Assembly (NCBI GenBank): GCA_947628755.1
Contig: CANRBC010000008.1
Coordinates: 40,443 to 104,442, forward strand
Direction: 5' to 3'
Source of the DNA: an uncultured Clostridia bacterium
GTDB lineage: Bacteria; Bacillota; Clostridia; Lachnospirales; CAG-274
DNA length: 64,000 nt
How positions within the stretch are numbered: the first letter of the stretch is position 1; each line of letters starts with the position of its first letter. The position numbers were made by a program, and so were the translations under genes. Below the pieces are notes generated by a model. It did no database searches, was not told the origin of the DNA, and saw only the letters and a program-made list of their open reading frames with translations. This document shows positions 42,746-52,400 of the stretch, in pieces.

Positions 42746-45700
42746 ATGAAAAATGGTTCTACTAAGAGAACTATAAGCCGTGTGTTAGCTTTTGTTATGT
42801 TGGTTTCAGCAATGTTTACGAACATAATATCTGCTAATGCGGACGTAAACGGCGTCTTAGGCACAGACGATGTTATCTCAGCTGCATCAGCAGTTATCGA
42901 TGACGTTGTTGATAGTGATGTAGAAGATCTTTCAAAAGACCCTGTAGCACCTGCAGGAGTAACACATTCTTTACTCTATACAGATGTTATTCAGGCTAGT
43001 TCAGCAGCAGACGAAAAGCAGCCCTATACAGGCGATGATTATTTCACAGCTGTTGGTACTCTTAAAAGAGTTCAGGACAAGGACGGAAAAATAAGTGTTT
43101 TAGGTCTTGAAATGACTAAGGGCGAAGGTTCTATATCATTTACCGTACCCGATGGCAAGACAGCTGATGTTCAGGTTTATGCCGGCAGTACAAGCAGCTC
43201 TAATTCTTCAACTATCGCTTTTGATGGTGAAACTCAGACTGTAACAGGCACAACAAAAGATGCTCTTACAATAGAGAAAAAGGGCTTGGCAGCAGGTGTA
43301 CATACAGTATCTGTTCCCGACACATCAGAATTTAATACAAGAGTTTATGCAATATTCGTAACTGAGTCAGCAGCAGGCTCAAGCGAGCAAACTCAACCTA
43401 CTACGGCAGACCAGTCACAGGGCGGCGGCGACACAGATGCTACTGAGTGGGAAGCTCATGAGCAGCCGGGTCTTCCGTTAGCTCAGGACGGTACAGCTGA
43501 TATTAAGTATCAGTTTGACAAGGGTTATGACGGAAAAGTAAAGCTTGACATAGACTTTACAGTTACAACTCTTAAAGCCGGCAAGGGCAACATACTTAGA
43601 GTAATGTCTACGCCGGATGAGGGCACAAGTGCAAATCAGATGGATCATGATATTGCTCTCAGGCTTGACAAAGAAGGTAATGCAACTCTCGGCAGAAACG
43701 ACGGAGGTCCTGCTGTCGGTAAAGTAACAGTTGGCGTTAACCATGTAACATTTATATATGATTCTGCTACAAATAAATTCACAGCTCAGCTTAATGGCGG
43801 TGATGTTGTAGAGCATATAAACAGAGATGATATAAAAGCAGATAAGATGAACCTTGCCGGTATTAAGTTATCTAAAGATTACGGCTTTACTCTCGATAAG
43901 GTTACCGTTTCTACTCCAAAGGAGGGCGGCGCTGCTACTACCGACTCTACTACAACTACAACAGAGCCTGCGTCTCAGACAACTACTAATGAAGTTCAGA
44001 CTCCTGCAGATGGCAAGATAAAGATTGACGCCAAGGCAGACAAGGCTACAGTAGATGCAGACAAGAATGAAACAGTTAAGGTTTCATTTGACGTAAGCGG
44101 CAACTCTGCTGCAAATGGTTTCAATAACTATACAGTATATGTAAACTTTGACCCAACTAAGCTGGAGCCCGTTGACGCAATCGACGGCAACATCTCTTTA
44201 GGCGAAGGCTTTGTTGACGCAGCAGGCAAGCCTATAGACAAGGGTGTTGTTGCAAGTAATGCAGCCAATATCAAGGCTCAGTTTGCTAAGGTTCCCAAGG
44301 CTTCTGATGAAGGCTTTGAGGGCAAGGGTGCAGACGGCGCTAAGACTCAGGCTGAATTAGGTAGAATAAAGGTTGCTTATTGTATTTATGACAATGGCTT
44401 CGACGCAGCGTCTCAGGGAGATCTTCCCGAGTTTACAGGCAATGGTACTTTATTCACAATAGAATTCAAGGCTAAGGCTCCTACTGAGGAAGGTCAGCCT
44501 ACAGAAATCAGCCTTGAAAGCGGAATCGTAGATACAGTTTCTTCTGATAGTATAGCAAGCACATTAGAGGTTGAAACAACTCCTGCAAGCGTAGCTGTTA
44601 CAGGAACTGTTACAACTACAACAGAGCCCGATTCAATGACAACTTCTGAGGAAGCTCCCGTTGCAGTTTACGACCATATCGCTTCTAAGGATGAGAAGTA
44701 TGATGACGGCGCAGTTATCTATGAAGAGAACGGCGCAGTTGTAAAGGCTGGCACAGCTATTACAGGTGCAGCTATCGATACAGGCATTATCAAAGTTGAC
44801 AGTCCTACCTCTTATGATGGTATGAACGCAGGTGTACCCGAAGCTATCGCAGAGGGCAGCGGCAATGAATATGCTGACCGTCTTAAGGGTACATCAAAGA
44901 AGATAACCTATAATATTGATCCTTCTGTTGACCAGAGCCTTCTTTTAGGCAAGGTTAAGGATTTCAGAAGCGTTCTTGAAGTAGCAGCTCCTGCTGACAA
45001 GGATCTTGACTTTGCTATCGACTTTGTTATCGGAACAGATAAGCTCGTTTATATGTTCCTTATCGACGGCGAGACATCAAGCGTTGAAAATCCGGGAACA
45101 ATAACAAAGGTTCTTTACTCAGAGCAGAACGGCTCTACAAGTAAGGTTTACAGAACAGCTAAGGTTACTATCCCCGCAGGCAAGAAGGCAGTATTTGCCG
45201 GTCAGGGTACAGACGTAGAGGTTTATGGCTTCGACCTTAACCTTCCTGAGCCTGTAGAGGCAGTTTATGACCATATCTCTTCTAAGGATGAGAAGTATGA
45301 CGACGGCGCAGTTATCTATACTGAGGACGGCGCAGTTGTAAAGGCTGGCACAGCTATTACAGGCGCAGCTATTGATACAGGCGCTATCACAGTTAACAGT
45401 CCTACCTCTTATGATGGTATGAACGCAGGTGTACCCGAAGCTATTGCAGAGGGCAGCGGCAATGAATATGCTGACCGTCTTAAGGGTACATCAAAGAAGA
45501 TAACCTATAATATTGATCCTTCTGTTGACCAGAGCCTTCTTTTAGGCAAGGTTAAGGATTTCAGAAGCGTTCTTGAAGTAGCAGCTCCTGCTGACAAGGA
45601 TCTTGACTTTGCTATCGACTTTGTTATCGGAACAGATAAGCTCGTTTATATGTTCCTTATCGACGGCGAGACATCAAGCGTTGAAAATCCGGGAACAATA

Positions 45701-47389
45701 ACAAAGGTTCTTTACTCAGAGCAGAACGGCTCTACAAGTAAGATTTACAGAACAGCTAAGGTTACTATCCCTGCAGGCAAGAAGGCTGTATTCGCAGGTC
45801 AGGGTACAGACGTAGAGGTTTACGGCTTTAACATGACTGCCAAGGCTTCTCAGACTCCTCCTGCACCAATGCTTGTAAATGCTACAAACAAGAGCACTGA
45901 CAAGAATGTAAACTTCTGGTTCGAGGGTGTAAATGTACAGAGCTACCTTGTAAAGATTACTTATGATCCTACTGTTATAGAGGCTGTTGACGCTAAGTTT
46001 GGCGAAGGCTTCCATACAGTAAATAACGATACTTCAACTACTCCTGCTAATATGCTTACTTATCCTCCTTACGAGGGTGACAGCGATTACGCAGCAGTAA
46101 ACAACGGCGAAATTAAGACTAAGGCTCCCGACGGAACAACAGTAGCAGCTAAGCTCGGTACTTTAAGAATCGGCGGCGTTGCTGATGCTCCTGTAAGCAC
46201 AAGCGAGACTAAGCCTGCATTAACAGTTTCTTATAAGACTATTGATCCTAACTTTGTAGGCGAAGCTCATATAAATGTTGAAGTTGTATTTGCTGACAAG
46301 TACACAGGCAAGGATATTGCTTCAGCAACAGATTGTGACGGATATTCAGGTTCTATCTTAGTTGAAAGCGGTAGTCATGTTGATACATCAACAACAACTA
46401 CTACAACAGCACCTGTAACAGAGCCCGAAACTACTCCTACCACTTCAGCGCCTAGACCTAGCGGTGGCGGTGGCGGCGGCGGTCGTCCAAGACCTGCTCA
46501 GACCACTACAACAGAGGCAGCTCCCGAGGCTACAACAGCTGAGAAGACAGAAGGCGTTACTAAGGATGTTGAAGGCAACGTAGTTGGTATTAATCCTCCT
46601 ACAGTTGAAGATCCTTCTAAGGGCGGCTTCATCGACCTTGACAACTACGGTTGGGCACAGGATGCTATCGAAAGATTAGCAAGATTAGGCATTGTATCAG
46701 GTGTAGGCGATAGGTTATTCGGACCTTCACTTCCATGCAGAAGATGTGATTTCGCTATCCTTATCAACAGAGCTCTTGGTTTAACAGTTTCTGCTACTCC
46801 TAAGAACTTCTATGATAACGTTGATACAAGCAAGTATTACTATAACGATGTTCTCATCGGTTACAATGCAGGTATCTTAAGTGGTTATGGTAATAACTAC
46901 TTCAAGCCTGAGCAGTATTGTACAAGAGAAGAAATGTTCGTTCTCGTTGCTAAGACTCTTGAGTACCTTGGCGAGGATGTAACAAGCACTAGCCAGGATG
47001 TACTTAATAAGTACGTTGACGTTGCAGACATCTCTTGGTGGTCAGCTCCATACTGCGCATTCTTAACTGATGCAGGTATCGTAACTGGTACTCCGGGCGG
47101 ATATGCAGAGCCTGACAGATACATCAACAGAGCAGAAATGGCTGTTATGATCAATAAGGACTATGACTACGCTCTTGAAGTATTAGCAAAGCAGATGAAG
47201 ACAGGTTCTCAGGCTAATGCTGAGCTTCTTGACGAAGCAGCAGAGGGTACTGATGCAGAAGCTGCTGATACAGAGGCAACTACTGTAGAAGCTGACGCAG
47301 AGGATACTACTGAGGAAACTTCAGAGGCAGACGCAGAGGCAACTACCGCAGAGGCAGAAGCTGAAACTACTACCGCTGAGGCTGAATAA
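42746..47389 (+). CDS. Giant SLH surface protein with cohesin-like domains
   Basis: The 1547-residue secreted protein is probably wall-bound. In order: signal peptide (1 to about 31, ending ISANA); a beta module (76-207); a LamG/concanavalin-like module (232-395); Thr-rich linker; a cohesin-like domain (about 422-612; VKVSFDVSGNSA, YTVYVNFDPTKLEPVD); two nearly identical 199-residue modules (640-838 and 839-1030); a second cohesin-like domain (1040-1209; YLVKITYDPTVIEAVD); Thr/Pro/Gly linker (1213-1285); three SLH repeats (about 1293-1472); and an acidic Ala/Glu/Thr tail. AAAAAAGGAGG precedes the ATG. Codon use differs from neighbours (Ile AUC/AUU and not AUA), as in highly expressed genes. 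A scaffold or S-layer role is inferred. Confidence 0.9.
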   Translation: MKNGSTKRTISRVLAFVMLVSAMFTNIISANADVNGVLGTDDVISAASAVIDDVVDSDVEDLSKDPVAPAGVTHSLLYTDVIQASSAADEKQPYTGDDYFTAVGTLKRVQDKDGKISVLGLEMTKGEGSISFTVPDGKTADVQVYAGSTSSSNSSTIAFDGETQTVTGTTKDALTIEKKGLAAGVHTVSVPDTSEFNTRVYAIFVTESAAGSSEQTQPTTADQSQGGGDTDATEWEAHEQPGLPLAQDGTADIKYQFDKGYDGKVKLDIDFTVTTLKAGKGNILRVMSTPDEGTSANQMDHDIALRLDKEGNATLGRNDGGPAVGKVTVGVNHVTFIYDSATNKFTAQLNGGDVVEHINRDDIKADKMNLAGIKLSKDYGFTLDKVTVSTPKEGGAATTDSTTTTTEPASQTTTNEVQTPADGKIKIDAKADKATVDADKNETVKVSFDVSGNSAANGFNNYTVYVNFDPTKLEPVDAIDGNISLGEGFVDAAGKPIDKGVVASNAANIKAQFAKVPKASDEGFEGKGADGAKTQAELGRIKVAYCIYDNGFDAASQGDLPEFTGNGTLFTIEFKAKAPTEEGQPTEISLESGIVDTVSSDSIASTLEVETTPASVAVTGTVTTTTEPDSMTTSEEAPVAVYDHIASKDEKYDDGAVIYEENGAVVKAGTAITGAAIDTGIIKVDSPTSYDGMNAGVPEAIAEGSGNEYADRLKGTSKKITYNIDPSVDQSLLLGKVKDFRSVLEVAAPADKDLDFAIDFVIGTDKLVYMFLIDGETSSVENPGTITKVLYSEQNGSTSKVYRTAKVTIPAGKKAVFAGQGTDVEVYGFDLNLPEPVEAVYDHISSKDEKYDDGAVIYTEDGAVVKAGTAITGAAIDTGAITVNSPTSYDGMNAGVPEAIAEGSGNEYADRLKGTSKKITYNIDPSVDQSLLLGKVKDFRSVLEVAAPADKDLDFAIDFVIGTDKLVYMFLIDGETSSVENPGTITKVLYSEQNGSTSKIYRTAKVTIPAGKKAVFAGQGTDVEVYGFNMTAKASQTPPAPMLVNATNKSTDKNVNFWFEGVNVQSYLVKITYDPTVIEAVDAKFGEGFHTVNNDTSTTPANMLTYPPYEGDSDYAAVNNGEIKTKAPDGTTVAAKLGTLRIGGVADAPVSTSETKPALTVSYKTIDPNFVGEAHINVEVVFADKYTGKDIASATDCDGYSGSILVESGSHVDTSTTTTTTAPVTEPETTPTTSAPRPSGGGGGGGRPRPAQTTTTEAAPEATTAEKTEGVTKDVEGNVVGINPPTVEDPSKGGFIDLDNYGWAQDAIERLARLGIVSGVGDRLFGPSLPCRRCDFAILINRALGLTVSATPKNFYDNVDTSKYYYNDVLIGYNAGILSGYGNNYFKPEQYCTREEMFVLVAKTLEYLGEDVTSTSQDVLNKYVDVADISWWSAPYCAFLTDAGIVTGTPGGYAEPDRYINRAEMAVMINKDYDYALEVLAKQMKTGSQANAELLDEAAEGTDAEAADTEATTVEADAEDTTEETSEADAEATTAEAEAETTTAEAE
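44663..45259 (+). repeat. 597-bp tandem repeat, copy 1 (within CDS)
   Basis: The unit starting GCAGTTTACGACCATATC recurs 597 bp later with only scattered base changes, encoding a 199-residue beta module. Confidence 0.9.
45260..45836 (+). repeat. 597-bp tandem repeat, copy 2 (within CDS)
   Basis: Long stretches are base-for-base identical to copy 1, for example from the TCTTATGATGGTATGAACG block onward for several hundred bases, so duplication or conversion is recent. Confidence 0.9.
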
Positions 47390-47427
47390 TTCTGTTAAAT
47401 ATTTAAATATAATTTAAATATATATTT

Positions 47428-47456
47428 GAGAGAGTCCGAAAGGACTCTCTCTTTTT
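47428..47456 (+). terminator. Strong intrinsic terminator
   Basis: GAGAGAGTCC and GGACTCTCTC form a perfect 10-bp stem around GAAA, followed by TTTTT. Confidence 0.95.
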
Positions 47457-47655
47457 GCGTTGTGATAAGGCTGCCCTATGTACTTCATTGTTTTTATATA
47501 CTAAGCTCCCCTTTTATATCTTCATTCCTTTTCATACCTCAACTTCACTTTTACACCCACACTTCGTTTTTATACCTCCTCCGTAGGGGAGACCTGCGGT
47601 CTCCCGCTTTATAGGTAAATTTGTAATGATATGCCGCATTGAATTTTTGCTTAGA

Positions 47656-47976
47656 TCGACCCTTCAGTCAGCCCCGTTCAAAGCCATTCGTTACACTTAT
47701 CCGTAGCCGAGGCTGACAGCTTCATTGCAGCGGAAGAAGTATCTGCCGATACGTAGTGTCGCTTTTGCGAAGCAAAAGTGCTGAACCTTCTCGTAAGGGG
47801 AGCCTTAGGAATATGTCCCTCAATTTTTTTATAATGTAAAAAAAACAGCATCTCTCACTTTTTGAAAAAACATAAAGAGATTATGTAAAAGCCTCCCCTT
47901 CAGAGAAGGGGAGGTGCCCGCCCAATCACTTCATTTGAATATAAACATCATTGAATTGGGCGGGCGGTAGGGTCGA
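47656..47976. repeat. Composite palindromic repeat, copy 5
   Basis: TCGACCCTTCAGTCAGCC at the left and GGCGGGCGGTAGGGTCGA at the right, the same pair of half types as copy 4, with one nested element. Confidence 0.85.
47725..47784 (+). repeat. Nested palindromic element N5
   Basis: TTGCAGCGGAAGAAGTATC to GCAAAAGTGCTGA, inserted in the CTTCTCGTAAGG hairpin of copy 5. Confidence 0.8.
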
Positions 47977-48163
47977 TTCTAACCTCTCATGCAAGGAGTA
48001 GTCGTAAAGTTACATTATGCTGCTTGATATGTAGTCAAGGAGGTGTCCGCCGTAAGGATAACGGAGAGGTCATCTCCTCCACCGTAGGGGAGACCTGCGG
48101 TCTCCCGCTTTATAGGTAAATTTGTAACGGTATGCCGCATTGAAATTTTTTTAGGTGAGTAAA

Positions 48164-48478
48164 GTCGACCCTATCGGCAGCCCAATGCAAAGGTATTTAT
48201 AACTCATAGAAATGGTTGGGCTGCCACTTCCATTGCACAGAAGAAGTATCTGACAGCCGTAGGCTGTCTTTTGCGAAGCAAAAGTGCTGAACTTCTCTGA
48301 AGGGGAAGCTCAGGAATGTGTCATTCTCATTTCTTTAGTAATGAAGTTAAATTTTCAAAATTCTAAAAGCCTTTAGTAAGCATAAAATTAAGGCTCCCCT
48401 TACGAGAAGGGGAGCTGTCAGGCACGTCAAAAATTTCGGATTAAGATATTTTTAAACGTGCCTGACTGAAGGGTCGAC
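48164..48478. repeat. Composite palindromic repeat, copy 6
   Basis: GTCGACCCTATCGGCAGCCC at the left and CTGACTGAAGGGTCGAC at the right. It carries CAGCCCAA/TTGGGCTG, CTCCCCTTACGAGAAGGGG and GCACGTC...GACGTGC-like pairs, and one nested element. Confidence 0.85.
48233..48290 (+). repeat. Nested palindromic element N6
   Basis: TTGCACAGAAGAAGTATCTG to GCAAAAGTGCTGA, with the hairpin GACAGCCGTAGGCTGTC. Confidence 0.8.
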
Positions 48479-48590
48479 ATCTCCTTCACCGTAGGGGAGA
48501 CCTGCGGTCTCCTGCTTTATAGGTAAATTTGTAACAGTCTGCCTGCATTGATTTTTTGATTAGGTGAGTATCACATTTTTTGCTTCAGCC

Positions 48591-48911
48591 CGACCCTTCC
48601 ACCATGCTTCGCATGGTTCCCCTCCCCTCCGACGCCTGCAATAAAACACGTTGCGTTTTATTGTAGGCTAGGGGAGGCTGTGGTTGTGGTTAAGGCTAGA
48701 TTTTGCAATAGCAAAAGTGCTGAAACTTATTGTAGGGACGGTTAGTGAGAAGAGAGATGTTCGACGCTACTCCCATCTCTAGCCTCCCCATTGCACCGAA
48801 AGATTTATCGGTCGCTGCCTTTTGGCAGCGGCTTTCGGCTTGCCGAAAGTGCTGATAGCCCGTCAGGGCGTCGGAGGGGAGGAGGACCGCCGCTAGGCGG
48901 TGGAAGGGTCG
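48591..48911. repeat. Composite palindromic repeat, copy 7
   Basis: Matching ends CGACCCTTCCACC and GGTGGAAGGGTCG as in copy 2. A partial extra half-element continues to about 49041 and ends CTAACGGGCTAGGGGAGGCT. Confidence 0.85.
48791..48855 (+). repeat. Nested palindromic element N7
   Basis: TTGCACCGAAAGATTTATCG to CCGAAAGTGCTGA, sitting between CCTCCCC and TAGCCCGTCAGGGCG; the uninterrupted sequence is seen at about 37616-37638 and 56336-56358. Confidence 0.8.
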
Positions 48912-48917
48912 GGCTGT

Positions 48918-48999
48918 CAGAACTTTTACCTTCGGTAAAAGCGATACTTCGTATCGCCGGATAAATCTTCCGATTCAATTCCGATAATTCTTCGGTGCA
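48918..48999 (-). repeat. Nested palindromic element N8 (inverted)
   Basis: On the minus strand TTGCACCGAAGAATTATCGG to GGTAAAAGTTCTGA. It is a longer variant (about 82 bp) with the end GTTCTGA. Confidence 0.75.
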
Positions 49000-49041
49000 A
49001 AGTCCCCCTCCCCTCCGACGCCCTAACGGGCTAGGGGAGGC

Positions 49042-49306
49042 TAAGGCGAGGGGTCTCCACTTCCTCTTATATCCCAATATGCACAAAAAAATTTTTTGTA
49101 ATAAATGTACAAAAGAAACAGGTCGATTTACATAAAAAAAAGAAGTAAAAGTAAAAAAACGGCAAATATAGTGAAATAAATCTGAAATAATACATATTTA
49201 GTGGTTAAAGTTGGGTTTTGGTTAAATTGTGCAAAATTAATACGCAAAAGGCAATAGCATTACCACAAATTTTCAGTAAAATTTGAAAATTTATCATAGT
49301 TTGATA
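49042..49306. other. AT-rich stretch before the pectate lyase promoter
   Basis: It is dominated by A runs and contains no convincing ORF, ribosome binding site or hairpin. It is probably spacer or an upstream A-tract region that aids the promoter at 49307. Confidence 0.5.
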
Positions 49307-49335
49307 TTGATTTTTCATAAAAAATTAGCTATAAT
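49307..49335 (+). promoter_or_regulatory. Promoter of pectate lyase gene
   Basis: TTGATT (49307-49312) and TATAAT (49330-49335) are 17 bases apart. The leader is about 145 nt and contains the tight palindrome TTTTACACTGTAAAA near 49450-49464, a possible operator. Confidence 0.75.
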
Positions 49336-49486
49336 AAAGATAACTATAAATGCGTTTTATTGAATGACAGGCGTGTAAAATGTGCTGTCAGCGGAGCGGG
49401 CGGAGGCAGTCGCGTAGGTCATTTCAAGAGTTGTATTTGTAGAGTGCAGTTTTACACTGTAAAATATGAAAAGGAGGAATTTTTCT

Positions 49487-52400
49487 ATGAAAAAACGTTT
49501 ATTGGCTTTTGCATTAGCTTCTACAATGTTATTTACATCATTTAACGTAGCTTATGCAGAGGACGCTGCTGTAGCAGACGACATTGTTATAGCAGAAGAA
49601 ACGGCTGAAGACGAAGCTGTGGCTGATGAAGCTGTGGCAGACGACGTAGTTGAGTCAGATTCAGCTGTTGTAGACGATACTTCTTCATCAGGTGGCGGCG
49701 GCAGTGCGGAAATAGCCGACGTTGAAGACGAAGAGGTAGAAGACCTTGCTGCAGAAGCAGGTCCCGACTATGTTCATGAAGCCGTTGCTCCATGGCAGGC
49801 TACTGCTTTCGGCGATATTGCCAATCAGGAAAAATTAGGTACATATTATAAATCCGATGGCTCTATTGGTCCTAAGGCTCAGATCGACGGTGACGACGGT
49901 ACAAAGGTTGACGCTTTCGAGATTCAGGGTACAGGCGAAGGCGACGCTATGACTGTACACATGAGAGCCGGTACTAAGGCTAAGCCTACAGGTAAGGTAT
50001 CAGGCAGTGCAGACGGCTCAGCCGGTACTACAGGCGGCGCTTACTACTATCAGCAGATAGCTTCCGATATGGACTTTACATTAAGCGCAAAGGCTCATGT
50101 AAACTCTGTACTTAATACCGATAATCAGGTTGCTTTCGGTATAATGTTCAGAGATGAGCTTCTTCCTGACAGAAGCTACAGCGAGGGAAATATGCTTGTT
50201 CCCCCGACAGACCCCAATTATAACACCGGTGCTACTTACGGTAGTGAGGTAACAGCAGGACGCTTCAGAATGGCAGCTAAATTATGCGATGGTTGGGTAA
50301 GAGAGCCAGGCAGAAAGATGAAGTATTCACCCTTCCAGAATGAGGGCGGTACTGTTCCCAAGGAAGGTACAGACGTTTCCATTACATTAAAGAAGTCAGG
50401 CGACGTATTTATATTTACAGTAGACGGACATAAGACTACTTTTGACGGCTCTGCTCTTGATTACAACGGCGACAACGCTATTGATAAGGACTACAACTAT
50501 GTTGGTCTTTTTGCTTCAAGAGCTGTTGACCTTACTTGGTCAGAAATCAGCCTTACTCCCGACGTTCCCGCAAAGAGCATCGAGGTAACTCCGCCTACAA
50601 AGACTCTTTACAATGTAGACGAGCCTTTTGACCCCACAGGCATGGTTATCAAGGCTACATATCCCGGCGTAAACGGCGCTCCCGATACTACTGCTGAGAT
50701 AGACATTAACGACACCGACGCTTATTCTATTTTAGGCTTTGACGATCAGGATAACAAGTCCTTCTCATCTGTCGGTACAAAGACTCTTACAGTTGTTGTA
50801 GGTAACGGTAGAGCTACATTCAATGTAGATGTTCAGGCTCTTAAGGTTGATAGACTTGAGCTTACGGATGTTCCTGCAAAGGCTGAATACTATATAGACG
50901 GTACTTTCGACCCATTCGGTATTGCCGCTACTGCTTATGTTAATGACGGTTCTACCAGAAATCTTAACAACGTTAAGACAGACGAGGGTAAGTATTCCAA
51001 TTACAAGTTCGTAATGGACGGTAAGGTAATTGATACCAATACAGTATTTACCGCTGCAGACGCAGGCGTTAAGACTATACAGGTATCTTACAGAGATGAT
51101 GATAAGAACCTGGATGACAACGATGTATTTGCAGAGTTCCAGGTAACTATCAACAACAAGAAGCCTATTGGTCTTGATGTTGCTGCTGCACCTACTATCA
51201 CTACATACTATATCGGTCAGGAATTCAATCCCGGCGGACTTATTGTTCAGGCTGTATATCAGAACGCAGACGGCACAGTAGAGCGTCATGTTCTTACTCC
51301 GGCTGAATATACTCTTAGCGGCTTCAATTCAGAGACTGCTAATCCTCAGCTTCCTATAACCGTTACATTTAAGGCTAACGAAGCTCTTACCACAGTATTT
51401 AACGTAGGTATTTATGTTGCTGTTCCTTCAATGACAGTTGTGGATATTTATCCAAGAACATCCTACAATATCGGCGAGGCTTTCTCAGCTGAGAACTTTA
51501 AGTTATCTATACTTTATACAGACGGTTCATCTAAGGAAATAACTAAAGACGTTCTTTACTATAAGGGCAAGGACGGTTATTATTCATTAGCTACAAGCGA
51601 CCCTGCTTCAATGGCTCCGGTAGATGAAAATACAGCTCTTAATCAGGACTTCTATATCGACCTTACTGATTTTGACAGCTCTGCTGCTTCAACTCAGAGC
51701 CAAATCATTAAGCTCGTAGTTAATAAGGGATTATATCCTAACTGTAAGGATGTAGAAATTCCTATTACTATATTAGAAGCTGACAAATACTTATGGAGAG
51801 CCGATATGCTTGGCGCTCTTGACCAGGGCGGCGACGACGGCGCTTCTATTACAGTAACAAAGGCTGACGGTACTAAGCAGGCTTCTTACAAGAAGACTCT
51901 TAATACTGATCCTCAGATTATGGAAAACGGTGTTCTTCCCGATGTTCAGGAAGTAAACATCATGACTACACGTAAGTCAGGTAAGATAGCAACAGACCAC
52001 GATGGTATTGCATATTACTATACTGTTATGGACGGTTCAAAGAACTTTGAAATAAGCGCAGATGTTCTTGTAAATGCTTATCTTATCGACAGAAGTGAAA
52101 TGGACCCCGTAAAGGATAAGGACCAGGTTGAAAAGTACGACAACGCTATTAAGGAAGGTAAAACTCCCGACGAAGCTAAGGATATGGCTAGAGATGGTCA
52201 GGAAGGCTTCGGTATAATGGCTAAGGATATTATCCAGCTTGCCGGCGGCGTTGACGGCAACACTTATCTGGGCGGCACAGCTAAGGACGCTGTTGTTCCC
52301 GAAAATGCTGCACAGATTTACTATGTATTCGATAGAAATAACGATTTCGTAGATTATGCTTACGATGTACAGAGCGCAGAAGTAGCTAAGGCAAATGCTG

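Larger units (their letters stand above)
47583..49041. repeat. Three tandem composite repeat units (about 1.46 kb)
   Basis: This gene-free gap holds three head-to-tail units, each opening with GTAGGGGAGACCTGCGGTCT, CTTTATAGGTAAATTTGTAA and a TGCCGCATTGA-like stretch, then a composite palindromic element. Units begin at 47583, 48084 and 48491. The three composite elements differ in their half-element types, so the units are not simple copies. Confidence 0.8.

Noticed and set aside
47583..49041. Possible CRISPR array
   Set aside because: Repeats are long, palindromic, unequal and nested, with no short regular repeat-spacer pattern and no cas genes.
48805..49086. 93-codon minus-strand frame
   Set aside because: It is made of repeat sequence, with similar frames in the other repeat copies, and has no start signal.
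49340..49486. c-di-GMP or other known riboswitch in the pectate lyase leader
   Set aside because: The leader has GC-rich stretches and a tight palindrome but none of the conserved motifs of riboswitches I know.
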